A stretch of 64,000 nucleotides of DNA from Hellea sp. (GTDB lineage: Bacteria; Pseudomonadota; Alphaproteobacteria; Caulobacterales; Maricaulaceae): NCBI GenBank assembly GCA_028224375.1, contig JAOIVW010000002.1:124001-188000 (forward strand), in the 5' to 3' direction. The notes beneath the pieces were generated by a model. The model was not told the DNA's origin. It did not search any database and was given only the letters and a program-made list of their open reading frames with translations. Below, piece by piece: positions 7,477 through 15,473 of this stretch. The number at the start of each line of letters is the position of its first letter. The stretch's first letter is position 1. A program made the position numbers and the translations under genes.

Positions 7477-8184
7477 TTAAAGTGAGAGCTTGTGGACCAG
7501 CCAATAGAGCCTTTGCCGCCACCGGAAAATACGCATTAAAATACTGAAGAGTAACAGTCCTGCGATGCCTCCGGCAATTTTTCCGTAATTGCGAGGCGGG
7601 GGCGGTACATTCAGCTCTATGGCTTGCGCTAATGGTACGCGGGCGGTGTCTCGGCCTGCAGCGACGGCGCGTTCCAGATATGCCTGAGCCTGCGCGTAAT
7701 CTTTCTTGACGCGGCGCTTGCCAGATAACAACGCTTTACCGCGCCCTTCCAAGCATTCAGGTTTATTGGCAAAGGGATGGCCTTCGGGAAATTCGGCGGC
7801 GCCGCTACGGCAATACCAGTCCAGATAATCTTTGGCTTGTTTTTGGGCCTGAGCAAACCCTTGCCCTTGACTGATGTCTCGCGGCGCGGCGGCGCGGATA
7901 AACCAAGGCAGGCCCTTTTTATAATTATGGTGGTTCTTGCGATCAAAAGCCAAAATGCGGCCCATTCCCAATTCTGGCTTTGCCAAACCGAGCTCGGCGC
8001 CTTTTTCATAGAGTTTATAGGCCGTGTCATAATCTTCACGTATATGATAAAGATAGCCTTGGCGGTGAACGACATGCGCTTTCGCCAATTTTTCCGCGTA
8101 AACTAGGTCTTCATTATCTGCCGCTAAAGCCCCGCCCGCGCCGCAAAGCGTTAGTAAAATAGCGATATGACCCCAGCATCTCAT
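7477..8184 (-). CDS. Exported Sel1-repeat (TPR-like) membrane-anchored protein
   Basis: 235 residues. A signal peptide ends near AGGALAADNED. Sel1/TPR-type repeats follow: YDTAYKLYEKGAELGLAKPELGMGRIL around residue 55 and DYAQAQAYLERAVAAGRDTARVPLAQ around residue 165. A C-terminal hydrophobic helix (GKIAGGIAGLLLFSILMRIF) is followed by a basic end, so the repeat domain should face the periplasm. Two Cys in WYCRSG and PECLEG may form a disulphide. Sel1 proteins act as protein-protein scaffolds; no partner is evident. It converges with the phasin-like gene. Confidence 0.7.
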   Translation of the reverse strand: MRCWGHIAILLTLCGAGGALAADNEDLVYAEKLAKAHVVHRQGYLYHIREDYDTAYKLYEKGAELGLAKPELGMGRILAFDRKNHHNYKKGLPWFIRAAAPRDISQGQGFAQAQKQAKDYLDWYCRSGAAEFPEGHPFANKPECLEGRGKALLSGKRRVKKDYAQAQAYLERAVAAGRDTARVPLAQAIELNVPPPPRNYGKIAGGIAGLLLFSILMRIFRWRQRLYWLVHKLSL

Positions 8185-8225
8185 AGAGCCTATTATAAAG
8201 ATAAGCCCTTAAAATTGCGCTAAGC

Positions 8226-8867
8226 CTAAAACAAAGCGCCTTTTACACCGTCGAGAATAAATTGCGCGGCAAGGGTTGCTAGCAGCACGCCGAGCACGCG
8301 GGTGAGAACATCCGTCACGCTTTTACCCATTAGCTTCATGAGCGGGCCTGCGACGAGGAAGGTCAGTAGCGTCAAAATTAATGTGAGCGTCAAAGCGGCT
8401 AAAACGGAAATTTGGCCTGCCAAAGTATCCGTCTTGCCCATCAGAATTAAGAGTGACGCCATCGTGCCGGGCCCGGCAATCATCGGAATGCCCATCGGAA
8501 AGACCGAAATATCTTCAGGACTGGAAGCTTCCTCTAAAGCGACTTCGGCGCGGTCTTCGCGTGTCTCTGTGCGTTTTTCAAAGACCATGTTCAGGCCAAT
8601 CATAAAGAGCATGATCCCGCCGGCTATGCGAAGCGCGTCTAAGCTTATTCCTAATTTGGAAAAGACAAATTCCCCGACATAGGCAAAGCCGAATAGGATG
8701 ATGGAGGCCACAAAGACGGACTTATAGGCCATCGTTCTTTGGTGCTTGCGCGTCGTGCCATTCGTCAATGTTGCAAAAATCGGCGCGCAACCCGGCGGGT
8801 CGATAATCACAAAAAGCACGGCAAAGGCCGACAAGAATATCTCAAGTTCAAACATGGGCGGGGCCAT
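8226..8867 (-). CDS. MarC-family integral membrane protein
   Basis: About 213 residues with six predicted helices. The MarC/UPF0056 signature is clear: FLSAFAVLFVIIDPPGCAPIFATLT near the N-terminus, ALRIAGGIMLFMIGLNMVF, and FPMGIPMIAGPGTMASLL in the middle. The family is widespread; MarC is no longer thought to be a multidrug exporter and its substrate is unknown. Two starts are possible, 8867 (MAPPMFELE) and 8855 (MFELE); I prefer 8867 because AAAGG lies just upstream, although the spacing is short. The longer frame to 8960 lacks homology and is unlikely. It is divergent from the SPFH operon. Confidence 0.85.
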   Translation of the reverse strand: MAPPMFELEIFLSAFAVLFVIIDPPGCAPIFATLTNGTTRKHQRTMAYKSVFVASIILFGFAYVGEFVFSKLGISLDALRIAGGIMLFMIGLNMVFEKRTETREDRAEVALEEASSPEDISVFPMGIPMIAGPGTMASLLILMGKTDTLAGQISVLAALTLTLILTLLTFLVAGPLMKLMGKSVTDVLTRVLGVLLATLAAQFILDGVKGALF

Positions 8868-8967
8868 AAGCCTTTCGGCTGTAAAGGGCAAGTCCCCTGT
8901 TTGCGCCGCGCGCCTTCCCTTCGTTTTTAGCTCTAGCCCCTTGCAAAAGGGCCGCGTCATTCCAATA

Positions 8968-8996
8968 TTGACAATATGATATCAAAATGATATCAA
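8968..8996 (+). promoter_or_regulatory. Promoter with doubled TGATATCA operator before the SPFH operon
   Basis: TTGACA (8968-8973) is a consensus -35. The palindrome TGATATCA occurs twice, at 8977-8984 and 8988-8995, with centres 11 bases apart (one helical turn) and fills the -35/-10 interval. TATCAA at 8991-8996 gives a 17-base spacer as -10. A dimeric regulator binding both copies would block transcription. The regulator is not identified. Confidence 0.55.
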
Positions 8997-9023
8997 TTTA
9001 TAATATTAGAGAAGGAGAGAGAT

Positions 9024-9896
9024 ATGAGTGAGATTAGAGAGAATGAAGTAAAATCAGTAAGCGGGATTCCGTTTTTGATGTTTTTATTAGTGTTGATTGT
9101 TGTCGGGGCAGCCATTGTCGTTGGAGGCCAAGGCCTTTCCAAATTAGGCCGGGTCGCGATACCATTTCTTGGAATACCTTTAGTGTTATTAGGATTTTCA
9201 GGCCTTTATAAGGTGGAGCCTAATCAATCTGCCGTTTTAAGCTTGTTCGGGAAATATGTCGGCACGGTGCGCACGCCGGGCCTGCGTTTTAACAATCCGT
9301 TTTTCACGAAAAAGAAAATCAGCCTGCGGGTGCGTAACTTTGAATCTGGAAAATTGAAGGTCAATGAACTGGATGGCTCGCCGATTGAAATTGCCGCTAT
9401 TGTGGTGTGGGAAGTCAACGACTCCGCCGAAGCCGTGTTCAATGTCGATGATTATGAGAGTTTTGTGCAGATACAGTCCGAAGCCGCAATTCGCGCCATG
9501 GCGACAAGCTATCCTTATGATCAGCACGGCCCTGAAGAAATTAGTCTTCGCTCGCACCCAGCTGAAATCTCTGAGCGCTTGCGTCAAGAAATTCAGGACC
9601 GCTTATCAAAAGCGGGTATCCACGTGATTGAAAGCCGTATTTCGCATCTGGCCTATTCGCCTGAAATTGCGGGCGCGATGTTACAGCGTCAGCAAGCCGG
9701 CGCGATTATTGCCGCGCGTAAGAAAATCGTCGAAGGCGCGGTGGGTATGGTCGAAGACGCGCTGGAAGCTTTACAGGCCAAAGACATTGTTGAGTTGGAT
9801 GATGAGCGCAAAGCGCAAATGGTGTCTAACTTGCTCGTCGTGCTCTGTTCAGACAAAGCCACACAACCCGTCGTGAACACAGGATCGCTTTACTAG
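9024..9896 (+). CDS. SPFH/Band-7 (prohibitin-like) domain membrane protein
   Basis: 290 residues. Two hydrophobic segments (~14-34 and ~45-60) are followed by an SPFH domain: [34 protein letters not shown] near residue 60, [15 protein letters not shown] near 117, and [33 protein letters not shown] near 190. SPFH proteins form membrane-associated rings or microdomains. This subtype, with an Arc-like RHH protein encoded immediately downstream, is a recurring gene pair. A strong ribosome site (GAAGGAGAG) precedes the ATG. It is the first gene of an operon with the RHH and DUF4177 genes, controlled by the doubled TGATATCA site. Confidence 0.85.
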   Translation: MSEIRENEVKSVSGIPFLMFLLVLIVVGAAIVVGGQGLSKLGRVAIPFLGIPLVLLGFSGLYKVEPNQSAVLSLFGKYVGTVRTPGLRFNNPFFTKKKISLRVRNFESGKLKVNELDGSPIEIAAIVVWEVNDSAEAVFNVDDYESFVQIQSEAAIRAMATSYPYDQHGPEEISLRSHPAEISERLRQEIQDRLSKAGIHVIESRISHLAYSPEIAGAMLQRQQAGAIIAARKKIVEGAVGMVEDALEALQAKDIVELDDERKAQMVSNLLVVLCSDKATQPVVNTGSLY

Positions 9897-9908
9897 AGCG
9901 ATTCCAAG

Positions 9909-10103
9909 ATGGCGGCGAAAAAAGCATATCCCCTGCGCATCAATGCTGATGTGCTCAAAGCAATGCAGCGCTGGTCGGATGATGAGCTGCGCTCTGTCAA
10001 CGCGCAGATCGAATATGTTCTGCGCGATGCTTTGCGAAAATCAGGGCGGCTTAAAGAAACAAAGTCCAAGGCGGTGAAAACTAAGCCTCAAGATAAGACA
10101 TAA
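9909..10103 (+). CDS. Arc-like ribbon-helix-helix protein
   Basis: 64 residues: YPLRINADVLKAMQRWSDDELRSVNAQIEYVLRDALRKSGR matches the RHH fold (beta strand, two helices) of the Arc family. A basic tail follows. It starts 12 bases after the SPFH stop, and SPFH-RHH gene pairs occur in many bacteria. It may be the operon's own DNA-binding regulator, or, as some authors assume for such pairs, act at the membrane with the SPFH protein. The DNA target is unknown; the TGATATCA sites are one candidate. Confidence 0.7.
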   Translation: MAAKKAYPLRINADVLKAMQRWSDDELRSVNAQIEYVLRDALRKSGRLKETKSKAVKTKPQDKT

Positions 10104-10115
10104 GAGGAGAGCAAT

Positions 10116-10301
10116 ATGAAAGACAGAAAGTGGCAGTATAAAGTCGAAACTATCAAACAAAGTATGTGGAGCTACAAACCCAAAAAGGTAGATGGTCAGA
10201 TTTCGGAAAGACTTAACCGAATGGGTATGGAAGGCTGGGAATTGGTCGCCATCAAACCTCATGGCTATTATACGCAGATGTATTTAAAGCGCCCGTTTTA
10301 A
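10116..10301 (+). CDS. DUF4177 domain protein
   Basis: 61 residues. WQYKVETI at the start and ERLNRMGMEGWELVAIKPHGYYTQMYLKR are the hallmarks of DUF4177, a small alpha/beta domain of unknown function. It is translated from its own AGAGGAG ribosome site 12 bases after the RHH gene and is probably part of the same operon. Confidence 0.75.
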   Translation: MKDRKWQYKVETIKQSMWSYKPKKVDGQISERLNRMGMEGWELVAIKPHGYYTQMYLKRPF

Positions 10302-10343
10302 GAGCGTCTTTCCAAAGGTGTTAATATCTGCCATCATCTTTCC

Positions 10344-10769
10344 ATGCGCAAGATGGTTATTATTTATGGCCTGTTTCTAGCCGTCGCAGGCTTTGTTCTG
10401 ACATGGTTGGATTACCGTTTTTGGATGCGTGATATAGGACTTGAGGTTTACGGCTTGGTCGTGGCGGTCATATTTGCGGGGCTTGGAATTTGGGTAGAGC
10501 GTCAACGCAAACCGGAAACCCCTCTTGTGTCTTCCGGCCCTAATCTTAAAGCTATCAAAGCGCTGGGTTTAACACGCCGCGAAATCCAAATGCTCGGCAT
10601 CTTAGCAACGGGTAAAAGCAATAAGGAAATAGCCCGTGATTTGGGCCTCTCGCCCAACACCATTAAAACACATCTTGCCAATCTCTATGAAAAGCTCGGC
10701 GTGAGAAACAGAACGCAAGCCGTGACTGAAGCTGCGAAACTCTCTTTAAATGCCTCAGAATATGGGTGA
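10344..10769 (+). CDS. Membrane-anchored LuxR-type transcriptional regulator
   Basis: 141 residues. Two hydrophobic helices (IIYGLFLAVAGFVLTWL, ~5-22, and LEVYGLVVAVIFAGLGIWV, ~33-51) precede a LuxR/FixJ-type HTH at ~75-135: LTRREIQMLGILATGKSNKEIARDLGLSPNTIKTHLANLYEKLGVRNRTQA. No sensor or receiver domain is present, so the membrane part itself probably senses or anchors. It precedes DUF4199 and VOC genes; this three-gene arrangement recurs in Alphaproteobacteria, and the regulator likely controls it. The start ATG at 10344 has no strong ribosome site. Confidence 0.8.
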   Translation: MRKMVIIYGLFLAVAGFVLTWLDYRFWMRDIGLEVYGLVVAVIFAGLGIWVERQRKPETPLVSSGPNLKAIKALGLTRREIQMLGILATGKSNKEIARDLGLSPNTIKTHLANLYEKLGVRNRTQAVTEAAKLSLNASEYG

Positions 10770-10854
10770 GATCGTCGAATTCACCCATCCGGGCGAGTGA
10801 CTCTGGCCATCGCTTCATCATAATCAGGGTGAATTCAATATAAGGGGAATAGAC

Positions 10855-11412
10855 ATGGAGACATCATCGCAGCGCTCAAGCTTTTGGACGATAGCCATTA
10901 TCTATGGCGGGCTGGCCGGGTTTTTAATTATCTCAATGATGATTGCAGGCTTTACCTTTATGGGGCTAGAAAGTAGCGCGGGATCACAAACGGTAGGTTT
11001 CCTACTCATGTTTCTTATTCTGTCGCTTCTGTTTATTGGAATGAAGCGCTTTCGCGACCGTGAGCAAGGCGGCGTCATTAAATTTTCAAAGGCGTTAGTT
11101 CTGGGTCTTGCAATGTCATTCTTTGCAGGGGTGGCTTATGTCATTATTTGGGAAATTTATCTCGCCGTGACGGACCATCAATTTATCGGGGTTTATACAG
11201 ACCATCTTATTGAGCTTAAAAAAGCTAAAGGTGTGTCCGGTGAAGCGTTATCTCAATTCATGGATAAGATGACTAAAATGAAGAGCGATTATTCGCGGCC
11301 CTTTTATCGTATCCCTGTGACCTTCACAGAAATATTCCCCATGGGTTTTATTGTAACTCTAATATGTGCCTTGATTTTGCATAAGCCAAAATTTTGGGCC
11401 CGTTCAATATAA
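10855..11412 (+). CDS. DUF4199 integral membrane protein
   Basis: 185 residues with four predicted membrane helices. The DUF4199 pattern is visible: a first helix pair ([54 protein letters not shown]), then a helix ([16 protein letters not shown]) and a Met/Lys-rich loop before the last helix. Function unknown. It follows the membrane LuxR gene by 85 bases, preceded by AAGGGGAATAGAC, and ends 11 bases before the VOC gene. Confidence 0.75.
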   Translation: METSSQRSSFWTIAIIYGGLAGFLIISMMIAGFTFMGLESSAGSQTVGFLLMFLILSLLFIGMKRFRDREQGGVIKFSKALVLGLAMSFFAGVAYVIIWEIYLAVTDHQFIGVYTDHLIELKKAKGVSGEALSQFMDKMTKMKSDYSRPFYRIPVTFTEIFPMGFIVTLICALILHKPKFWARSI

Positions 11413-11423
11413 AGGAGGTTGCT

Positions 11424-11795
11424 ATGCAACTCGGAAATTTTTCAATTAGCCTTGCCGTTAAAGATGTTAAAGTTAGCAAAGCGTTTTATGAGAAACTTGG
11501 CTTTCAACCTTTCGGAGGCGATATCACTCAGAACTGGGTTATTTTAAAAAATGGCATCACAGTCATTGGATTGTTCCAAGGCATGTTTGAAAAAAATATG
11601 CTGACTTTTAATCCGGGTTGGGATGAAAATGCGCAAAGCTTGGACAGCTATACGGATATACGTGACTTACAGGCTGAGCTAAAAAAAGACGGTATTGCCT
11701 TTATGACAGAAGCCGACTCAGCCAGCAGCGGCCCCGCATCATTTGTTATTCAAGACCCGGATGGGAATCCGATCCTTGTTGATCAACATGTGTAG
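11424..11795 (+). CDS. VOC-family (glyoxalase/bleomycin resistance-like) protein
   Basis: 123 residues forming one glyoxalase-type domain. [27 protein letters not shown] at the N-terminus, FNPGWDE in the centre, and [18 protein letters not shown] at the end fit the family. Typical metal-ligand positions are not all evident (no early His/Glu pair), so a binding or non-enzymatic role is possible. AAAGGAGG lies seven bases before the ATG at 11424, a strong ribosome site, which decides against the longer upstream frame. Co-transcribed with the DUF4199 gene. Confidence 0.8.
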   Translation: MQLGNFSISLAVKDVKVSKAFYEKLGFQPFGGDITQNWVILKNGITVIGLFQGMFEKNMLTFNPGWDENAQSLDSYTDIRDLQAELKKDGIAFMTEADSASSGPASFVIQDPDGNPILVDQHV

Positions 11796-11798
11796 TTA

Positions 11799-12947
11799 CT
11801 AATCCGGGACAGATTTACCGCGAACCAATCGCCAGAGGCGGCGCGTATTCCTTTTAAAAAAATGATAAGGCGATGCGCCTAGTTTCATCATGCGCCGCAT
11901 CCGCCGCCAGCGCCGCCTTGCGACGGGCTCATATTCAGGCGTCAGGTAATCAAAGAAAACCTGGCTGACATTCTCCCAGCTATAATTTTGCGCGTGAGCG
12001 GCGGCGTCTTTGCGCTTTAAATCCAGACAGGCGAGGCAGGCGGCTTGTAAGTCATCCTCTACAATGCCGGCTCGGCTGCCGGGGATAATGTCAACAGGCC
12101 CGGTCACAGGATAAGCGGCAACAGGCGTGCCCGTCGCCATGGCTTCTATAATGACAAGTCCGAATGTATCGGTTTTGGACGGGAAGACGAACACATCTGC
12201 ATCAGCAAAATGGCGGGCGAGCTCAAGGTCGAACTTTGCGCCCAGATAATGAGCATCAGGATATTTCTTTTTCAGCTGCTCTAATTGCGGGCCGTCCCCG
12301 ACAATGACTTTAGAGCCGGGAAGGTCGAGCTTGAGGAAGGCTTCGATGTTCTTCTCAACGGCAATGCGCCCAACATTGACGAAAATCGGACGGGGTAAAT
12401 CTTTATAGACGTCCTCAGGGGCGAAGCGTTTATTAGGGTGAAATTGAACCGTATCCACGCCGCGCGCCCAAGGGGCCAAATTGGTAAAGCCCTGCTCATC
12501 CAAAAAATCGACCATGGAGGGCGTCGTGACCATGGTGCGCCCGCCGCTATTATGAAAACTGCGCACAAATTTATAAGGCAAGCTGAGCGGGACAAAGGGA
12601 AAGCGCGCCTTTATATATTCAGGAAATTTGGTGTGATAGCTGGTGGTGAACGGCATACCCCATTTGAGGCAGAGCGCGCGCGACGCCTGTCCCAGCGGGC
12701 CTTCTGTTGCGATGTGGATGGCTTCGGGGGCAAAGCTTACAATCCGCCGCGCAACATCGGATTTGGCAAATGGGGCCAAACGAATATCGGGATAGGTCGG
12801 GAGCGGCATTGTCCAATAGCCATCTGACGGCGCAATGACCTCCACAACATGTCCTTTTTCGCGCAGCGCGCCAATGGTCATGGCCAGTGTGCGCACTACA
12901 CCGTTCATCTGAGGCGTCCAAGCATCTGTGACAACGAGAATTTTCAT
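11799..12947 (-). CDS. GT4-family glycosyltransferase
   Basis: 382 residues in the GT-B fold. The N-terminal domain starts MKILVVTDAWTPQMNGVVRTLAMTI. TTSYHTKFPEYIKARF (~residue 100) is typical of the SQD2/mannosyltransferase-like GT4 branch. The C-terminal domain has FVNVGRIAVEKNIEAFL, VIVGDGPQLEQLKKKYP and the EX7E-type motif in PSKTDTFGLVIIEAMATGTPVAAYP. GT4 enzymes of this branch move sugar from a nucleotide donor to lipids or glycans in the cytoplasm or inner leaflet. A glycolipid product is likely here, but the substrate cannot be read. The gene is monocistronic and converges on the VOC gene. Confidence 0.85.
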   Translation of the reverse strand: MKILVVTDAWTPQMNGVVRTLAMTIGALREKGHVVEVIAPSDGYWTMPLPTYPDIRLAPFAKSDVARRIVSFAPEAIHIATEGPLGQASRALCLKWGMPFTTSYHTKFPEYIKARFPFVPLSLPYKFVRSFHNSGGRTMVTTPSMVDFLDEQGFTNLAPWARGVDTVQFHPNKRFAPEDVYKDLPRPIFVNVGRIAVEKNIEAFLKLDLPGSKVIVGDGPQLEQLKKKYPDAHYLGAKFDLELARHFADADVFVFPSKTDTFGLVIIEAMATGTPVAAYPVTGPVDIIPGSRAGIVEDDLQAACLACLDLKRKDAAAHAQNYSWENVSQVFFDYLTPEYEPVARRRWRRMRRMMKLGASPYHFFKRNTRRLWRLVRGKSVPD

Positions 12948-13159
12948 AGGATAAGAATAATTACGCTGACATTATATGCAAACATCTTGTTGAGAAATTT
13001 AAGGCCGCGAATCTTATCCGTTTTGCGGTGTATTTACGCCTCACGCCTACTGAAGCGAGCGTTTTAGTGTGGGACCTCATAATAATACTTCGATTTGACA
13101 GGGGCTTGACCGTGGTCATTTCGGAACCGTCATAAAAAATTCACAGAAATCTCAACAAT

Positions 13160-13175
13160 TTAAGCCCTCGTTAAT
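13160..13175 (+). promoter_or_regulatory. CtrA-like site upstream of nrdA
   Basis: TTAA (13160-13163), seven bases, TTAAT (13171-13175) matches TTAA-N7-TTAAC except for the last base. It lies 21 bases upstream of the NrdR pair. It could tie ribonucleotide reductase expression to the cell cycle; this is inference only. Confidence 0.35.
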
Positions 13176-13195
13176 AAAAAATTTCCTTTTTTGAT

Positions 13196-13242
13196 ACACT
13201 AGGTATTGACGGATGGAGGCAAATCAACACTATATGTAGTAA
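13196..13242 (+). promoter_or_regulatory. Paired NrdR boxes upstream of nrdA
   Basis: Box 2 (13227-13242, ACACTATATGTAGTAA) matches the NrdR consensus acaCwAtATaTwGtgt at 13 of 16 positions. Box 1 (13196-13211, ACACTAGGTATTGACG) matches at 11 of 16. The two start exactly 31 bases apart, the spacing of about three helical turns known for NrdR pairs. NrdR represses ribonucleotide reductase genes when deoxynucleotides are plentiful. Confidence 0.75.
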
Positions 13243-13391
13243 CGAAACGTACCGGGGGGTATTCCGGGGTTTTCCATTCAGACCAATTTCCATGTGATGC
13301 CTTGGCTAGGCATAGCAAGGAAATTTTGACGTTAAATTTTAAGGCGGAGCGATTCAAATCGTCCGCAAACTGGGAGAAAAAGGGAAGTAAT

Positions 13392-15314
13392 ATGTCAGAA
13401 AATTCAATGAACGCATTTGTGGCACCGTCTGTAGAAACAGAGTTGGAAGCCATTGAGCAGCAAACAGTCACGATTCGGGCAAAAGCCCCTGCGAAACCGG
13501 CGATTGTTAAAGAGCAGCGCATCGAAGCGGTCAAGCAAGTCCGTGAACGTGACGAGCTTCTGACAGATTTCGGCAAGAAGACCCTTGTCGACCGCTATCT
13601 TCTACCTGAAGAGTCCTATCAAGATATGTTTGCCCGCGTGTCTGTCGCCTATGCCGATGACACGGCCCACGCTCAGCGTCTTTATGATTACATGTCGCAG
13701 CTTTGGTTTATGCCCGCGACACCCGTTCTCTCAAATGGCGGCGCGGATCGCGGTCTTCCAATTTCTTGTTTCCTGAACGCTGTGGATGACAGCCTTGATT
13801 CAATCGTTGGGGCTTGGACAGAAAATGTTTGGCTTGCCTCTAATGGCGGCGGCATCGGGACATATTGGGGCAATGTGCGCTCAATCGGCGAAAAAATTGG
13901 CTGCGCGGGTAAGACATCTGGCATTATTCCTTTCATCCGCGTGATGGACAGCTTGACCCTTGCTATTTCGCAAGGCTCGCTGCGCCGCGGCTCTGCTGCT
14001 GTCTATCTGGACATCCACCATCCGGAAATTGAAGAGTTTCTTGAAATCCGTAAGCCGTCCGGTGACTTTAACCGCAAATCGCTTAACCTACACCACGGCC
14101 TAAACATTACGGATGCCTTTATGGAAGCGGTTAAGGACGGGACAGATTTTGCCCTGAAAAGCCCGCATACTGGCGAAACAATTAAAGAAATTTCGGCCCG
14201 TAAGCTTTGGCAGAAAATTCTCGAAATGCGCCTTCAAACAGGTGAGCCTTATATGGTTTTCTCTGACACAGTGAATGACGCGCTCGCCAAGCATCAGCGT
14301 GACCAAGGTCTGCGCGTTCAGCAATCAAATCTTTGCGCTGAAATCATGCTGCCAACAGGCCGCGATAAATATGGCAAGCAGCGCACGGCCGTTTGCTGCC
14401 TCTCATCTGTCAATGCTGAAAAATATGACGAGTGGAAGAATGAAGAAGGCTTCATCGAAGACATTATGCGTTTCCTTGATAATGTCCTGCAGGATTTCAT
14501 CGATAATGCACCTGAGTCTATGGCAGACGCTAAATATTCCGCCGCGCGGGAGCGTTCCGTAGGTCTCGGCCTGATGGGTTTTCACTCAATGTTGCAAAGC
14601 AAAAGCATTCCGTTTGAAAGCGCGATGGCTAAAGCTTATAATAACCGTCTGTTCCGCCATATTCGCCGCGGCGCAGATGCGGCTTCGGTGAAACTTGCTA
14701 ACGAACGCGGGGCGTGCCCTGATGCGGCTGAAGCGGGCGTGAAAGCACGTTTCTCTCATAAAATGGCAGTCGCGCCGACGGCGTCTATCTCCATCATTTG
14801 CGGCGGAACCTCTGCAGGTATCGAGCCTATTCCGGCTAATATCTATACGCATAAAACATTGTCGGGATCTTTCACCGTCAAGAACCGCTTGCTCGAGGAT
14901 CTGCTAGAGACAAAGGGTCTGAATACAGATGAAGTCTGGGGCTCTATTTTGGAAAATGAAGGCTCTGTTCAATTCATGGACGAGCTGGACGATCACGAAA
15001 AAGCGACATTTCGCACAGCCTTTGAAATCGATCAGCGCTGGGTGATTGAACATGCCGCTGACCGCGCGCCCTATATCTGTCAGGCGCAAAGCCTGAACAT
15101 TTTCCTTCCGGGTGATGTTGATAAATGGGATCTTCACATGCTGCATTGGCAAGCTTGGGAAAAAGGCGTGAAATCGCTTTACTATTGCCGCTCCAAATCC
15201 GTTCAACGCGCCGCTTTCGCAGGGTCTGAAGACAAGGCAGAAATGACAGAAATGGAAAAAGCCATGGCCAAAGCCGCGCCCACGAATTATGCAGAGTGTC
15301 TGTCCTGTCAGTAG
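13392..15314 (+). CDS. nrdA: Class I ribonucleoside-diphosphate reductase, alpha subunit
   Basis: 640 residues from the ATG at 13392, preceded by GGGAAG. The enzyme makes deoxyribonucleotides for DNA synthesis. Visible family blocks are PATPVLSNGG with SCFLNAVDDS (substrate-site Cys), SNGGGIGTYWGNVRS, NLCAEIMLPT and TAVCCLSSVN (active-site NxCxE loop and second redox Cys), and the C-terminal tail ECLSCQ with the CxxC shuttle pair. The usual N-terminal ATP-cone is absent or strongly reduced, so the overall activity site may be missing. The longer frame back to 13206 runs through the NrdR boxes and is not coding. nrdB is not downstream; a terminator and unrelated protease genes follow. Confidence 0.92.
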   Translation: MSENSMNAFVAPSVETELEAIEQQTVTIRAKAPAKPAIVKEQRIEAVKQVRERDELLTDFGKKTLVDRYLLPEESYQDMFARVSVAYADDTAHAQRLYDYMSQLWFMPATPVLSNGGADRGLPISCFLNAVDDSLDSIVGAWTENVWLASNGGGIGTYWGNVRSIGEKIGCAGKTSGIIPFIRVMDSLTLAISQGSLRRGSAAVYLDIHHPEIEEFLEIRKPSGDFNRKSLNLHHGLNITDAFMEAVKDGTDFALKSPHTGETIKEISARKLWQKILEMRLQTGEPYMVFSDTVNDALAKHQRDQGLRVQQSNLCAEIMLPTGRDKYGKQRTAVCCLSSVNAEKYDEWKNEEGFIEDIMRFLDNVLQDFIDNAPESMADAKYSAARERSVGLGLMGFHSMLQSKSIPFESAMAKAYNNRLFRHIRRGADAASVKLANERGACPDAAEAGVKARFSHKMAVAPTASISIICGGTSAGIEPIPANIYTHKTLSGSFTVKNRLLEDLLETKGLNTDEVWGSILENEGSVQFMDELDDHEKATFRTAFEIDQRWVIEHAADRAPYICQAQSLNIFLPGDVDKWDLHMLHWQAWEKGVKSLYYCRSKSVQRAAFAGSEDKAEMTEMEKAMAKAAPTNYAECLSCQ

Positions 15315-15343
15315 CCGGAAGTTTGTATAAACGTAAAGTATAG

Positions 15344-15378
15344 CCCCCTAATACTCTTTAGTATCAGGGGGTTATTTT
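15344..15378 (+). terminator. Terminator after nrdA
   Basis: CCCCCT-A-ATACT and AGTAT-C-AGGGGG pair around the loop CTTT, with TTATTTTATTTTT following. It separates nrdA from the protease pair. Confidence 0.85.
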
Positions 15379-15473
15379 ATTTTTAAAGCCGTAAACTTAG
15401 AACCTAGTTGCATTTTAAACTTGAAGTAAATTCTTTGATATGGTTACTCTTATTAACAAATTGGAGGAATGCT

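Noticed and set aside
8999..9004. TATAAT as -10 for the TTGACA at 8968
   Set aside because: The spacer would be 25 bases, too long; TATCAA at 8991 gives 17. TATAAT could serve another start.
13392..15314. Intein in nrdA
   Set aside because: The conserved blocks follow each other without an insertion.
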